DNA of 64,000 nt from Pseudomonas sp. PH1b (GTDB lineage: Bacteria; Pseudomonadota; Gammaproteobacteria; Pseudomonadales; Pseudomonadaceae). The position numbers and the translations under genes were made by a program. Location: the NCBI RefSeq assembly GCF_000633395.1, contig NZ_AYMU01000020.1, positions 248,001 through 312,000 on the forward strand, written 5' to 3'. The notes under the pieces were generated by a model. It worked only from the letters and a program-made list of their open reading frames with translations. It was not told where the DNA came from and searched no databases. This document shows, piece after piece, positions 54,289-64,000 of the stretch; position 1 is the first letter of the stretch, and each line of letters opens with the position of its first letter.

Positions 54289-55467
54289 TCAGGCGTACTG
54301 CGCGGCCGCGTAGCCCGAGGCCCAGGCCCACTGGAAGTTGAAACCGCCCAGGTGGCCGGTGACGTCCAGTACTTCGCCAATGAAATACAGCCCCGGGCTT
54401 TTCAGTGATTCCATGGTCTTGGACGACACTTCGCGGGTGTCGACGCCGCCCAGGGTCACCTCGGCGGTGCGGTAGCCTTCGGTGCCTGCCGGCACCAGTT
54501 GCCAGTTGCCGAGCTTGCCGGCCACCTCCGCCAGCTCCGCCGGGGTGTACTGCTTCATCGGCTTGGAGACGAACCAGTGATCCGCCAGCAGGCCGGCCAT
54601 CTTCTTGGTGAAGATCTCCCCCAACAGGGTCTTGAGCTCGCTGTTGGGGCGCTCCGCCTGCTGCTGTTGCAGCCAGCCCAGGGCGTCGTGGTCCGGCAGC
54701 AGGTTGATCTCGACGGCGTCGCCGGGCTGCCAGTAGGAGGAAATCTGCAGGATCGCCGGGCCGCTGAGGCCGCGGTGGGTGAACAGCAGGTTCTCGCGAA
54801 AGCTCTGGTCGTTGCAGCTCACCAGGCAATCCACCGAGGTGCCCGACAGCTCGCCGCACAGCTCCTTGAGCTGGTCGGTGATGGTGAAGGGCACCAGGCC
54901 GGCGCGGGTCGGCAGCAGTTGGTGGCCGAACTGTTTGGCCACCTGATAGCCGAAGCCGGTGGCGCCCAGGGTCGGGATCGACAGGCCGCCGGTGGCGATC
55001 ACCAGGGACTGGCACTGCACCGGCCCCAGGGTGGTTTGCAGCAGGTAGCCCGACTCCAGTTTCTCGATCTGCTGGATCGAGGTGTCCAGGTGCAGCTCCA
55101 CGCCCACCTGGTCGCACTCGTCCAGGAGCATGCCGAGGATGTCGCTGGACTTGTTGTCGCAGAACAGCTGGCCGAGCTTTTTCTCGTGGTAGGGCACGCC
55201 GTGCTTGGCCACCAGGCCGATGAAGTCCCACTGGGTGTAGCGCGCCAGGGCCGATTTGCAGAAGTGCGGGTTCTGCGAGAGAAAGTTGGCCGGCTCGGTG
55301 TACATGTTGGTGAAGTTGCAGCGGCCGCCGCCGGACATCAGGATTTTCTTCCCGGCCTTGTTGGCGTGGTCCAGCAGCAGCACCTGGCGTCCCCGGCCAG
55401 CCGCGGTCAGGGCGCACATCAAACCTGCGGCGCCAGCGCCAATGATCACGACTTCGGTAGAGCGCAA
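54289..55467 (-). CDS. BaiN/HI0933-family flavoprotein oxidoreductase
   Basis: 392 residues from a TTG start with GAGGA about seven bases upstream. FAD-binding motif VVIIGAGAAGLMCALTAA at the N-terminus, GGGRCNFTN (about 46-54) and the C-terminal GGFNFQWAWASG, all signatures of the HI0933/YhiN group, NAD(P)H-dependent flavin reductases of unknown physiological substrate. Confidence 0.9.
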   Translation of the reverse strand: MRSTEVVIIGAGAAGLMCALTAAGRGRQVLLLDHANKAGKKILMSGGGRCNFTNMYTEPANFLSQNPHFCKSALARYTQWDFIGLVAKHGVPYHEKKLGQLFCDNKSSDILGMLLDECDQVGVELHLDTSIQQIEKLESGYLLQTTLGPVQCQSLVIATGGLSIPTLGATGFGYQVAKQFGHQLLPTRAGLVPFTITDQLKELCGELSGTSVDCLVSCNDQSFRENLLFTHRGLSGPAILQISSYWQPGDAVEINLLPDHDALGWLQQQQAERPNSELKTLLGEIFTKKMAGLLADHWFVSKPMKQYTPAELAEVAGKLGNWQLVPAGTEGYRTAEVTLGGVDTREVSSKTMESLKSPGLYFIGEVLDVTGHLGGFNFQWAWASGYAAAQYA

Positions 55468-55505
55468 AACGGTGTCCTCTCACAAAACTCACGACAGGCG
55501 CCTGC

Positions 55506-55530
55506 CGTAGGAGCTGGCTTGCCAGCGAAG
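55506..55530. repeat. single REP element
   Basis: CGTAGGAGCTGGCTTGCC followed by AGCGAAG, in the gap between the flavoprotein and dbpA genes. It is followed by a GC-rich hairpin-like stretch (GCGCCGCGG, then GTGGCGCGG). Confidence 0.85.
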
Positions 55531-55613
55531 GCCGCGCCGCGGTCCGTGGCGCGGACCGGGTTATGGGTGTTTGGCGGCGCCTGGAGCGCCGCCCGAGCGC
55601 TGCTGGCGCGGGG

Positions 55614-56999
<1,386 letters not shown>

Positions 57000-57095
57000 G
57001 GGACTGGCCTGCAAAACAAAATGTCGCGCAGTGTATCAGTCCCGCTGCCACAACCTGCAAATTCTGGACGAGCAGCCGCGCAGGGGCGGTTCCGG

Positions 57096-57177
57096 GTAGG
57101 AACTGGCTTGCCAGCGAAGGCGGCCGCGAGGTTGGCGCGGGGCTCGGGGCCTCTTCGCCGGCAAGCCGGCTCCTACG
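57096..57177. repeat. pair of inverted REP elements
   Basis: GTAGGAACTGGCTTGCC (one base different from the common form) and the opposite CGCCGGCAAGCCGGCTCC, between dbpA and the MFS gene. Confidence 0.87.
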
Positions 57178-57192
57178 GAGGGGATGTGCGGG

Positions 57193-58623
57193 TCAATGCT
57201 CGATGTGCTGCTCCTCGAGCTTGCGTGCGCGGCGGCCATCGGTGGGCGACAGCTGGAGGAAGATCGCCGCCGCCAGCATCGCCATGATGCCCACGGTGAG
57301 GAAGGTCAGTTGGAAGGCGCCGAGCACGGTGTCCACGCCATCGTTGCCGACTTCGGCGGTAAAGCCGCCCAGCAGCGCACCGGCGCAGGCCACCCCGAGG
57401 CTCAGGGACAGTTGCGCCACCACCGACAGCAGGCTGTTGCCGCTGCTGGCGGCGGCATCGTCGAGGTCGATCAGGGTCACGGTGTTCATGGCCGTGAACT
57501 GCAGCGAGTTGATCGCCCCCAGCACCGCCAGCATGCCCAGCAGCAGCGGGTAGGGCGTCTGTTCGCTGACCAGGCCCATGCTGGCCAGCATGATGCCCAG
57601 GGCCAGGGTGTTGCCGGTGAGCACGATGCGGTAACCCAGGCGTTCGATCAGCGGGCGGGCAATGGACTTGGCCAGCATCGCCGCGGCCGCCAGGGGCAGC
57701 ATGCTCATCCCGGCCTGGGACGGTGAGTAGCCCAGGGCGACTTGCAGCAGCAGCGGCACCAGGAATGGCAGGGCACCACTGCCCAGGCGGGCGAACAGGT
57801 TGCCGAGGATGCCCACGGCGAAGGTCCGCACCTTGAACAGCGACGGGGCGAACAGCGGGTTGTCGATATGCCCGGCCCGCAGCCAATAGGCCGCCAGGCA
57901 GGCCAGCCCGCCAAACAGCAGCAGCATCACCCGCAGGTGGGGCAGGTGCAGCTCGCCGAGGCCCTCCATGGCGATGGTGATCAGTACCATCGCCGCGCCG
58001 AACAGCAGGAAGCCCAGGCCATCGAAGCGCGTGCGCTCGCTGCCCCGCAGGTCGGGGATGAAGCGCCATACCGCGTAGCAGCCGAGGGCGCCCACCGGCA
58101 GGTTGATCAGGAAGATCCAGTGCCAGGTCAGGTACTGCACCATCCAGCCGCCCATGGTCGGGCCGATCAGTGGCCCCAGCAGGCCGGGAATGGTGATGAA
58201 GCCCATGATCCGCACCAGTTCCGAGCGCGGGTAGGCCCGCAGCACCACCAGCCGTCCCACCGGCAGCATCAGCGCGCCGCCCAGGCCCTGGATCACCCGG
58301 GCGCCAATCAGTTGGGTCAGGGTGTTGGACAAGGCGCAGAGCAGGGAGCCGATGCTGAACAGCAGGATGGCGCCGAAGAAGATCTTCTTGGTGCCAAAGC
58401 GATCGGCGATCCAGCCCGAAGCGGGAATCAGCAGGGCCACGGTGAGCATGTAGGCGATGATCACCCCCTGCATGCGCAGCGGGTTTTCCGCCAGGTCCTG
58501 GGCCATGGCCGGCAGCGCCGTATTGAGGATGGTGCCGTCCAGGGACTGCATGAAGAAGGCGATGGCCACCACCCAGGGCAGCCAGCGGGCGGTGGTAGCG
58601 TCGAGAGGCGGGCGTGCGGGCAT
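57193..58623 (-). CDS. MFS multidrug transporter, DHA2/MdtD-like
   Basis: 476 residues with 14 or so hydrophobic segments. The motifs MQSLDGTILNTALPAMAQ (motif D1) and GWIADRFGTKKIF (motif A), together with GRVIQG-type ARVIQGLGGALMLP (motif B) and GPLIGPTMGGW (motif C), define drug:H+ antiporters of the DHA2 family; similarity is greatest to MdtD. No membrane-fusion partner gene is near. Flanked by REP pairs on both sides. Confidence 0.88.
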   Translation of the reverse strand: MPARPPLDATTARWLPWVVAIAFFMQSLDGTILNTALPAMAQDLAENPLRMQGVIIAYMLTVALLIPASGWIADRFGTKKIFFGAILLFSIGSLLCALSNTLTQLIGARVIQGLGGALMLPVGRLVVLRAYPRSELVRIMGFITIPGLLGPLIGPTMGGWMVQYLTWHWIFLINLPVGALGCYAVWRFIPDLRGSERTRFDGLGFLLFGAAMVLITIAMEGLGELHLPHLRVMLLLFGGLACLAAYWLRAGHIDNPLFAPSLFKVRTFAVGILGNLFARLGSGALPFLVPLLLQVALGYSPSQAGMSMLPLAAAAMLAKSIARPLIERLGYRIVLTGNTLALGIMLASMGLVSEQTPYPLLLGMLAVLGAINSLQFTAMNTVTLIDLDDAAASSGNSLLSVVAQLSLSLGVACAGALLGGFTAEVGNDGVDTVLGAFQLTFLTVGIMAMLAAAIFLQLSPTDGRRARKLEEQHIEH

Positions 58624-58644
58624 GGGACCTCGATGTCAGTTCAG

Positions 58645-58727
58645 GTAGGAGCCGGCTTGCCGGCGAAGGACGCGCTGCATTCGGGCCGGGGCGTTGCATC
58701 GTTCGCTGGCAAGCCAGCTCCTACAGC
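58645..58727. repeat. pair of inverted REP elements
   Basis: GTAGGAGCCGGCTTGCC and the opposite GGCAAGCCAGCTCCTAC, within the 118-base gap between the MFS gene start and the PmbA-like gene end. Confidence 0.88.
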
Positions 58728-58741
58728 TTTGCGGGCAGTTC

Positions 58742-60079
58742 CTACAGGGTCAGGGTCAGGCGGCTGACCAGTGCCCCTGGCAGATGCATCGAAGCGGTCT
58801 GGCGCTGGCCGTAGGTACTGGCCGACAGCAGCAGCTCGCGCTGTTCGGTCAGGGCTTCCAGCTGCGAGCCCAGCAGGCTGTAGACGCTGTCATCGAAACG
58901 CATGGTGCTCACCGGGGCCTGGATCTCGCCGTTCTCCACCCAGAAGGTGGCGAAGCGGGTCATGCCGGTCAGGCGTGCGGCGGGCAGGTCCGAGTAGTTC
59001 AGGTACCACAGGTTGCTGATGTACAGCCCAGTGCCCAGTTGCTTGAGGATCTGCTGCTGGGACAACTGGCCCGCGGCCATGTTCAGTGCGCTGGGGTATT
59101 CGCCGCTGCCGGCGCCGTTGGCGGTGAGGCCATACTCGGCGGCGCTGCGGGAGTTGATCAACTGGGCGTTGGCAGCACCCTCGGCGATCAGCTTGAGGTC
59201 ACTGCGGGGGTAGCCTTCATCGGAAAACGCCGGGCTCAGGGAGCCGCTGACCTGCTCGTCCAGGTTGACCAGGGGGCTGAGGCGGGCATCGCCAGCGTAG
59301 AGCTTCTGCAGCGGGCTGTGCTTGCTGGCGATGGACTGGGCCGAGAAGCCACCCCAGGCCAGCATGCCCATGATTTCCTCCAGCGCCGCCGGGGCCAGGT
59401 ACGCCCGATATTCTCCCGGGGCCAGGGTCCGCAGCGGCCGGCCAAGGAACTCCAGTTGCTGACGGGCCTGCTGGAAGCGCTGGGCGAAGTCCTGGTCGCT
59501 CCAGGTGTGACCGGCGTAGCTGGCCTTCACCGCTTCGCCGTTGTCGTGGAACAGGCTGAAGTCGAAATTGAAGCTGTTGGCCTGGTGCCAGCCAAAGGCC
59601 CCGGCAGAGCTGGCGAAGCCACGACTGATGGGGCCGGCGGCATAGATGCCCACCAGGTCCAGGCCGGCGGCGGCCTGGGCGATTTGCGCCACCACCTGTT
59701 CGCTGCCGGGCAGCGGCTGCTCCTGCACGTGGTGGGTCTTCCAGCTCGTGTGGTTGAGCATCAGGTACGGGTCGGCCGGCAGCAGCGGCAGGGTGTCCCG
59801 CAGTTGCTGCAAGCCTTCGGCCAGGCGCTGGCGGTCCGTCTCGGGATCGTTGCTCAAGGTGATACTGAGGTCGGCGTGGCGGCCGTCATCGATCAGCTTG
59901 AAATGCAGGCTGGCCTGCTGCACCTGGCCAGCCTGGCGCACCTTGGCGTGGTTGAAGCGGATGAACGCCGAGGCTTCGGCGGCGTAACCCAGGGTGAACT
60001 GCTCCGACTCCTTGAGCGCATCGCCGAGCCACTGCACCAAGGCCTTGAACTGATCGGCCTGATTTATCGTCCTGGTCAT
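58742..60079 (-). CDS. TldE/PmbA-like protein
   Basis: 445 residues, TldD/PmbA superfamily without a zinc-binding HExxxH, hence the TldE-type partner subunit. Landmarks: GDALKESEQFTLGYAAEASA, SRGFASSAGAFGWHQANSFN and SALNMAAGQLSQQQILKQLG. In the known case TldD and TldE form a heterodimeric protease that removes leader peptides from modified peptides such as microcin B17. Its start overlaps the stop of the TldD-like gene by one base. Confidence 0.88.
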   Translation of the reverse strand: MTRTINQADQFKALVQWLGDALKESEQFTLGYAAEASAFIRFNHAKVRQAGQVQQASLHFKLIDDGRHADLSITLSNDPETDRQRLAEGLQQLRDTLPLLPADPYLMLNHTSWKTHHVQEQPLPGSEQVVAQIAQAAAGLDLVGIYAAGPISRGFASSAGAFGWHQANSFNFDFSLFHDNGEAVKASYAGHTWSDQDFAQRFQQARQQLEFLGRPLRTLAPGEYRAYLAPAALEEIMGMLAWGGFSAQSIASKHSPLQKLYAGDARLSPLVNLDEQVSGSLSPAFSDEGYPRSDLKLIAEGAANAQLINSRSAAEYGLTANGAGSGEYPSALNMAAGQLSQQQILKQLGTGLYISNLWYLNYSDLPAARLTGMTRFATFWVENGEIQAPVSTMRFDDSVYSLLGSQLEALTEQRELLLSASTYGQRQTASMHLPGALVSRLTLTL

Positions 60080-61521
60080 CAGGCGTCTCCTCCAAATACG
60101 TCAATCTTGCTGAACACGCAGGCCGGCGAAGCATGGCCAACGCGGATCACCTGGTTGGGTTCACCCTTGCCGCAGTTCGGTGTGCCCAGCACCTGGAAGG
60201 TGCTGCGGTCGCCGACGGCGCTGAGGTTGCGCCAGAACTGCGCGGAAATGCCCCGGTAGTTGGGGTTCTTCACCACGCCCTTGAGTTCGCCGTTTTCGAT
60301 CAATTGCCCCCACTCGCAGCCGAACTGGAACTTGTTGCGCGCGTCGTCGATGGACCAGGAGCGGTTGGTGGACATCAGGATGCCGTGCTCGATCTGGCCG
60401 ATCAGCTGTTCCAGGGGCTGGTCGCCGGGCTCGATGTTGAGGTTGGCCATGCGGTCGATGGGCGCGCGGTTCCAGCCACAGGCGCGGCTGTTGGCCACGC
60501 CGTCCAGGCCGCTGCGGTACTGCGACAGGGCGCCACCCAGGGGGCGTACCAGCAGGCCTTCGCGGATCAGGAACTGCTTGTCGGCGGCGCTGCCGTCGTC
60601 GTCATGGCTGTAGCTGGCCAGCTCTTCGGGGATCTGCGGGTCGAAGGTCACGTTGAGCAGCGACGAGCCATATTGCAGGCGGCCGAAGTCCTGCTGTTTG
60701 ACGAAGCTGGTGCCGGCGTAGTTGCGTTCGTCGCCGAGGATCCGGTCCAGCTCCAGAGGGTGGCCGATGGACTCGTGGATCTGCAGCATCATCTGGTCCG
60801 GCATCAGCAGCAGGTCGCGGGTGCCTTGCGGAGTGTTCGGGGCCAGCAGCAGTTGCAGGGCCTGGTCGGCCACCCGTGGCGCCGCCCCCAGCAGCCCGCA
60901 ACGGCTGATCACGTCACCGGAGCCCTGCTGGCCGAAGTTCTCCCGGCCCAGGCTGCGGGTCTGGCTGTCGCTGCCGTCGTAGGCGGTGACGTCCAGGCCC
61001 GGATAGACGAAGCGCTGGGCCTGGCGCAGCTCGGCACCGGCACTGTTGAGGTAGATCTGTTCGACCTGGGTGACGCCGATGCCCACCTGCCAGTTCACCA
61101 GGCGTTCGTCCTTGGGCACCGAGGCCGATTCATCGCCGAGCAGCTGGTAGCAGTCGCTCAGGGACGGGAAGGGCTGTTCCAGGTTCGGCGACAGGTAGTC
61201 CGCGCGATGACTGGACACCGGCTGCTCGCGCAGGTCCAGCAGGGCGTGGGCGGCAATCACCCGGGCCTGCTGCTCGGCTCGATCGAGAGCTGCCTGCAGG
61301 CCGCTTTGCGACAGGTCGTTGGTGGCCGCGTAGGCTTCCACGCCCCGCACTCGCACGGTCAGCATCGCGCCTTCGTCACGGCCCAGGCTGGGTGGTTCGG
61401 CAACGTTCTTGCGCACCGACAGGTACTGATCCGACTCGCGCACATAGCGCAGGGAAAAGAATTCGGCGCCCGTGCGCAAGGCAGCGAAGCGCTGCTTGAG
61501 CTGGGGGTGAAAGTCGAACAT
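60079..61521 (-). CDS. TldD-like zinc metalloprotease
   Basis: 480 residues from the ATG at 61521 (MFDFHPQLKQRFA), with AAGGAGG five bases upstream. The zinc site HESIGH (in MLQIHESIGHPLELD) and the downstream Cys/Gly segment (TPNCGKGEPNQVIRVGHASP) mark it as the catalytic subunit. This pair is clearly diverged from the housekeeping TldD/PmbA pair that most pseudomonads carry elsewhere, so it may act on another peptide. No precursor peptide gene was found in the window. Confidence 0.9.
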   Translation of the reverse strand: MFDFHPQLKQRFAALRTGAEFFSLRYVRESDQYLSVRKNVAEPPSLGRDEGAMLTVRVRGVEAYAATNDLSQSGLQAALDRAEQQARVIAAHALLDLREQPVSSHRADYLSPNLEQPFPSLSDCYQLLGDESASVPKDERLVNWQVGIGVTQVEQIYLNSAGAELRQAQRFVYPGLDVTAYDGSDSQTRSLGRENFGQQGSGDVISRCGLLGAAPRVADQALQLLLAPNTPQGTRDLLLMPDQMMLQIHESIGHPLELDRILGDERNYAGTSFVKQQDFGRLQYGSSLLNVTFDPQIPEELASYSHDDDGSAADKQFLIREGLLVRPLGGALSQYRSGLDGVANSRACGWNRAPIDRMANLNIEPGDQPLEQLIGQIEHGILMSTNRSWSIDDARNKFQFGCEWGQLIENGELKGVVKNPNYRGISAQFWRNLSAVGDRSTFQVLGTPNCGKGEPNQVIRVGHASPACVFSKIDVFGGDA

Positions 61522-61563
61522 GGAGGACCTCCTTGTGAGGCTCGATAGCGGGCCGGCGCGTTT

Positions 61564-61586
61564 CGCCAGCAAGCTGGCTCCTACAG
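61564..61586. repeat. single REP element
   Basis: CGCCAGCAAGCTGGCTCCTA at the 5' side of the TldD-like gene, a single arm of the same REP family seen elsewhere in the window. Confidence 0.8.
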
Positions 61587-61846
61587 GTATAGGTGCTGAT
61601 GGGCTCGGGGACGAAAGGGGATGTGCAAGTTGCAGAACTGTAGCCGCTGCCCAAGGCTGCGATCAAGGACGCAGCCCTTGCCGCCAGGCGATGGCCGAGC
61701 GTGCTGAAGGCTGGAGCGGGACGGGGAGGTTGATGGTTGTCGATCGACAGCCGGAGGTTTTCGTTCGCGCCTGTTCCAGGCCCGGGGCCGGGAGGGAGGC
61801 ATGGGCGGGGAGTGTGGTGCCGCAAGGGCGGGACGAGGGTGGAAGT

Positions 61847-61871
61847 GGCGCCGACCCAGGCGGTCGGCGCC
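61847..61871 (-). terminator. hairpin downstream of betA
   Basis: GGCGCCGACC, five bases, GGTCGGCGCC: a perfect 10-bp stem nine bases after the betA stop. No T-run follows on the minus strand, so it may act with Rho or as an mRNA-stabilizing end. Confidence 0.55.
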
Positions 61872-61879
61872 AACATCGT

Positions 61880-63583
61880 TTACTGCGCGGTCGGGCCTAC
61901 TTCACGCATCGGCTTGCCACGTACCGGGGCTTCGCCCGCAACGTAGTAGTCGGCCTTGCTGCGTGGCAGTGGCTGGCGGCCACGGATCTTGTCGGCGATT
62001 TTCTCGGCCATCATGATGGTCGGCGCGTTGAGGTTGCCGGTGGTGATGATCGGCATGATCGAGGCATCCACCACACGCAGGCCTTGCATGCCGTGCACGC
62101 GACCCTGGCCATCTACCACGGCCATGTCGTCGGTGCCCATCTTGCACGAGCAGGATGGGTGGAACGCGGTCTCGGCGTGCTCGCGGACGAATTTGTCCAG
62201 CTGCTCGTCGGTCTGCACTTCGATGCCCGGGCTGATCTCGCGACCACGGTAGGCGTCCAGGGCCGGTTGCTGCATGATTTCCCGGGTCAGGCGGATGCCA
62301 TCGCGAAACTCCTGCCAGTCCTGCTCGGTGGCCATGTAGTTGAAGAGGATGCTCGGGTGCTGGCGCGGATCCTTGGACTTGACCTGCACACGGCCACGGC
62401 TCGGCGAGCGCATGGAGCCCATGTGGGCCTGGAAGCCGTGTTCCTGCACGCCGTTGCTGCCGTTGTAGTTAATCGCTACCGGCAGGAAGTGGTACTGGAT
62501 GTTCGGCCACTCGAATTCCGGACGGGTACGGATGAAACCGCCGGCTTCGAACTGGTTGCTGGCGCCGATGCCGGTGCCCTTGAACAGCCATTCGGCACCG
62601 ATGGCCGGCTGGTTCCACCACAGCAGCGATGGGTACAGCGATACCGGTTGGGTACAGGCGTACTGCAGGTACAGCTCCAGGTGGTCCTGAAGGTTCTCGC
62701 CGACACCCGGCAGGTCGTGGACCACCGGGATGTCCAGGCTTTCCAGGAGCTTGGCCGGGCCGACGCCGGAACGTTGCAGCAACTGCGGCGAGGCGATGGC
62801 GCCGGAGCTGACGATGACTTCCTTGCGCGCACGGGCTTCCACGCGCTCTTCGGTGCTGCCTTGCAGGTAGCTCACGCCCACGGCGCGCTTGCCTTCGAAG
62901 AGGATCTTGTCGGTCAGGGCGTGGGTGACGATGGTCAGGGTCGAGCGCTGCTTGGCCACGTCCAGGTAACCGCGGGCGGTGCTGGCGCGACGGCCTTTAG
63001 GGGTGACGGTACGGTCCATCGGACCGAAGCCTTCCTGCTGGTAGCCGTTCAGGTCTTCGGTACGCGGGTAACCGGCCTGCACGCCGGCTTCGACCATGGC
63101 GTGGAACAGCGGGTTGTTGCCGGCCTTGGGTGTGGTCACGCTGACCGGACCGTCGCCGCCGTGGTAGTCGTTGGGGCCGATGTCACGGGTTTCCGCCTTG
63201 CGGAAATACGGCAGGCAATCCAGGTAGGTCCAGTCTTCCAGGCCAGGCAGCTTGGACCAGCCGTCGTAGTCCATGGCGTTGCCGCGGATGTAGCACATGC
63301 CGTTGATCAGCGACGAGCCGCCCAGGCCCTTGCCGCGACCGCATTCCATCCGGCGGCCGTCCATGTGTGGCTCGGCATCGGTTTCATAGGCCCAGTTGTA
63401 GCGACGGCCTTGCAGTGGGTACGCCAGTGCCGCGGGCATCTGGGTACGGAAGTCGAAACGGTAGTCCGGGCCGCCGGCTTCCAGCAGCAGGACGGTGACG
63501 CCTGCGTCTTCGGTCAGGCGGGTCGCCAGGGTGTTACCGGCAGAGCCGGCACCGATGATGATGTAATCGTATTCTTTGGCCAT
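61880..63583 (-). CDS. betA: choline dehydrogenase
   Basis: 567 residues from the ATG at 63583 (MAKEYDYIIIGAGSAG) with GGAGG upstream. GMC oxidoreductase: N-terminal FAD motif GAGSAGNTLATRL, GRGKGLGGSSLINGMCYIRG, and the C-terminal catalytic stretch FHPSCSCKMGTDDMAVVD with VVDASIMPIITTGNLNAPTI. Membrane-associated flavoprotein oxidising choline to betaine aldehyde, for osmoprotection and carbon use. Placed after betB as in Pseudomonas betIBA. Confidence 0.96.
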   Translation of the reverse strand: MAKEYDYIIIGAGSAGNTLATRLTEDAGVTVLLLEAGGPDYRFDFRTQMPAALAYPLQGRRYNWAYETDAEPHMDGRRMECGRGKGLGGSSLINGMCYIRGNAMDYDGWSKLPGLEDWTYLDCLPYFRKAETRDIGPNDYHGGDGPVSVTTPKAGNNPLFHAMVEAGVQAGYPRTEDLNGYQQEGFGPMDRTVTPKGRRASTARGYLDVAKQRSTLTIVTHALTDKILFEGKRAVGVSYLQGSTEERVEARARKEVIVSSGAIASPQLLQRSGVGPAKLLESLDIPVVHDLPGVGENLQDHLELYLQYACTQPVSLYPSLLWWNQPAIGAEWLFKGTGIGASNQFEAGGFIRTRPEFEWPNIQYHFLPVAINYNGSNGVQEHGFQAHMGSMRSPSRGRVQVKSKDPRQHPSILFNYMATEQDWQEFRDGIRLTREIMQQPALDAYRGREISPGIEVQTDEQLDKFVREHAETAFHPSCSCKMGTDDMAVVDGQGRVHGMQGLRVVDASIMPIITTGNLNAPTIMMAEKIADKIRGRQPLPRSKADYYVAGEAPVRGKPMREVGPTAQ

Positions 63584-63599
63584 TGGAGCCTCCGTGGGG

Positions 63600-63717
63600 A
63601 GCTGCAAGCCTCAAGCTTCAAGCGGCAAGAAACAGCGGCGAAGCAGGCTTGGCAGGAAATGGGGAGCGGGCGGCAAGCAAGGCTGTTGCCTGTACTTGCC
63701 GCGTGTAGCTAGCTGCT
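63600..63717. repeat. inverted repeat element between betB and betA
   Basis: AGCTGCAAGCCTCAAGCTTC, AAGCGGCAAG on one side and CTTGCCGC with GTAGCTAGCTGCT on the other. This kind of AAGCTTCAAGC-type repeat is common in gaps of fluorescent pseudomonads, different from the REP family above. It lies within the betB-betA gap, so the two genes are linked through a structured spacer. Confidence 0.55.
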
Positions 63718-63726
63718 GACCGCTGC

Positions 63727-64000
63727 TCAGAACACCGAGGCGTAGTCGCCCAGCTCGACCTGCACCGACTTGATGCGGGTGAAGTTGTTCAACGAGCTGA
63801 TGCCGTTCTCACGGCCCACGCCCGACTGCTTGTAGCCGCCAACCGGCATCTTGGCGTCGGATTCGCCCCAGGCGTTGATCCAGCAGATACCGGCTTCCAG
63901 TTGATGGATCACGCGGTGGGCGCGGTTCAGGTCCTTGGTCACCAGGCCGGCGGCCAGGCCGAAGTCGGTGTCGTTGGCGCGACGGATGACTTCTTCCTCG
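63727..64000 (-). CDS. betB: betaine aldehyde dehydrogenase, C-terminal part
   Basis: The last 90 codons of an aldehyde dehydrogenase whose start lies beyond the window. Landmarks: EEEVIRRANDTDFGLAAGLV, GICWINAWGESDAKMPVGGY and KQSGVGRENG, typical of BetB, which oxidises betaine aldehyde to glycine betaine with NAD(P)+. The upstream position relative to betA supports this. Catalytic Cys and Glu are outside the window. Confidence 0.92.
   Translation of the reverse strand, partial: EEEVIRRANDTDFGLAAGLVTKDLNRAHRVIHQLEAGICWINAWGESDAKMPVGGYKQSGVGRENGISSLNNFTRIKSVQVELGDYASVF

Larger units (their letters stand above)
61522..61879. other. intergenic region between betA and the TldD-like gene
   Basis: 358 bases with one REP arm (61564-61586), the promoter region of the TldD-like gene and, near the betA end, a strong hairpin (61847-61871). 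No gene supported. Confidence 0.5.

Noticed and set aside
61520..63712. A 730-codon plus-strand frame opposite betA
   Set aside because: Same artefact: low-complexity translation opposite an intact choline dehydrogenase gene.

Overview
The window is a stretch of a Pseudomonas chromosome, most likely from the P. fluorescens group (P. protegens/chlororaphis-like). Three things support this: high-GC codon use, the tkt-epd-pgk-fba and ArsR/methyltransferase-metK neighbourhoods, and scattered repeats of the GTAGGAGCTGGCTTGCC type (REP elements). No rRNA, tRNA, integrase, insertion sequence or CRISPR array was seen.

Region 1 (1-2544) is ordinary chromosome: the end of an acyl-CoA thioesterase, a formate/nitrite-type channel and a CPA1 Na+/H+ antiporter. 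Region 2 (2713-31086) is one uninterrupted type III secretion (T3SS) island of the Ysc/Psc family, with the gene order known from P. aeruginosa. On the minus strand lies pscN-O-P-Q-R-S-T-U. Divergently on the plus strand lie popN-pcr1-2-3-4-pcrD-pcrR, pcrG-pcrV-pcrH-popB-popD, exsC-exsE-exsB-exsA and exsD-pscB-C-D-E-F-G-H-I-J-K-L. Directly after pscL comes an ExoU-type patatin phospholipase effector gene with its SpcU-type chaperone gene. Six candidate ExsA-dependent promoters can be read (pscN, popN, pcrG, exsC, exsD, exoU). Each has an A-rich box and a TAnnnT -10 element 20 or 21 bases further on. The system therefore appears to be one regulon carrying its own activator (ExsA), anti-activator (ExsD), anti-anti-activator chaperone (ExsC) and secreted inhibitor (ExsE). 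The needle-length ruler gene pscP has an in-frame TAA at codon 72, which may disable substrate switching or may be a sequence error.

Region 3 (31478-45897) is chromosomal housekeeping: a DMT transporter, MAPEG protein, MltA, a lipoprotein cytochrome c', DUF1090 protein, LigB, MetK with an ArsR-methyltransferase regulator, and the carbon-metabolism set transketolase, erythrose-4-phosphate dehydrogenase, phosphoglycerate kinase and class II aldolase, with two small lipoprotein genes between the last two.

Region 4 (45898-64000) holds tandem REP-type repeats, a PL7 alginate lyase, a REC-PAS-GGDEF-EAL protein, a YgjP-like metallopeptidase, a small winged-helix protein, ElaA, a periplasmic binding protein, a YccS-type membrane protein, a BaiN/HI0933-type flavoprotein, DbpA, an MdtD-like MFS transporter, a TldD/PmbA-like pair, betA and the end of betB. 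REP elements sit in most of the gaps here.

The most notable content is the compact, self-regulated T3SS with its phospholipase effector attached. In P. aeruginosa, exoU is not part of the T3SS locus.
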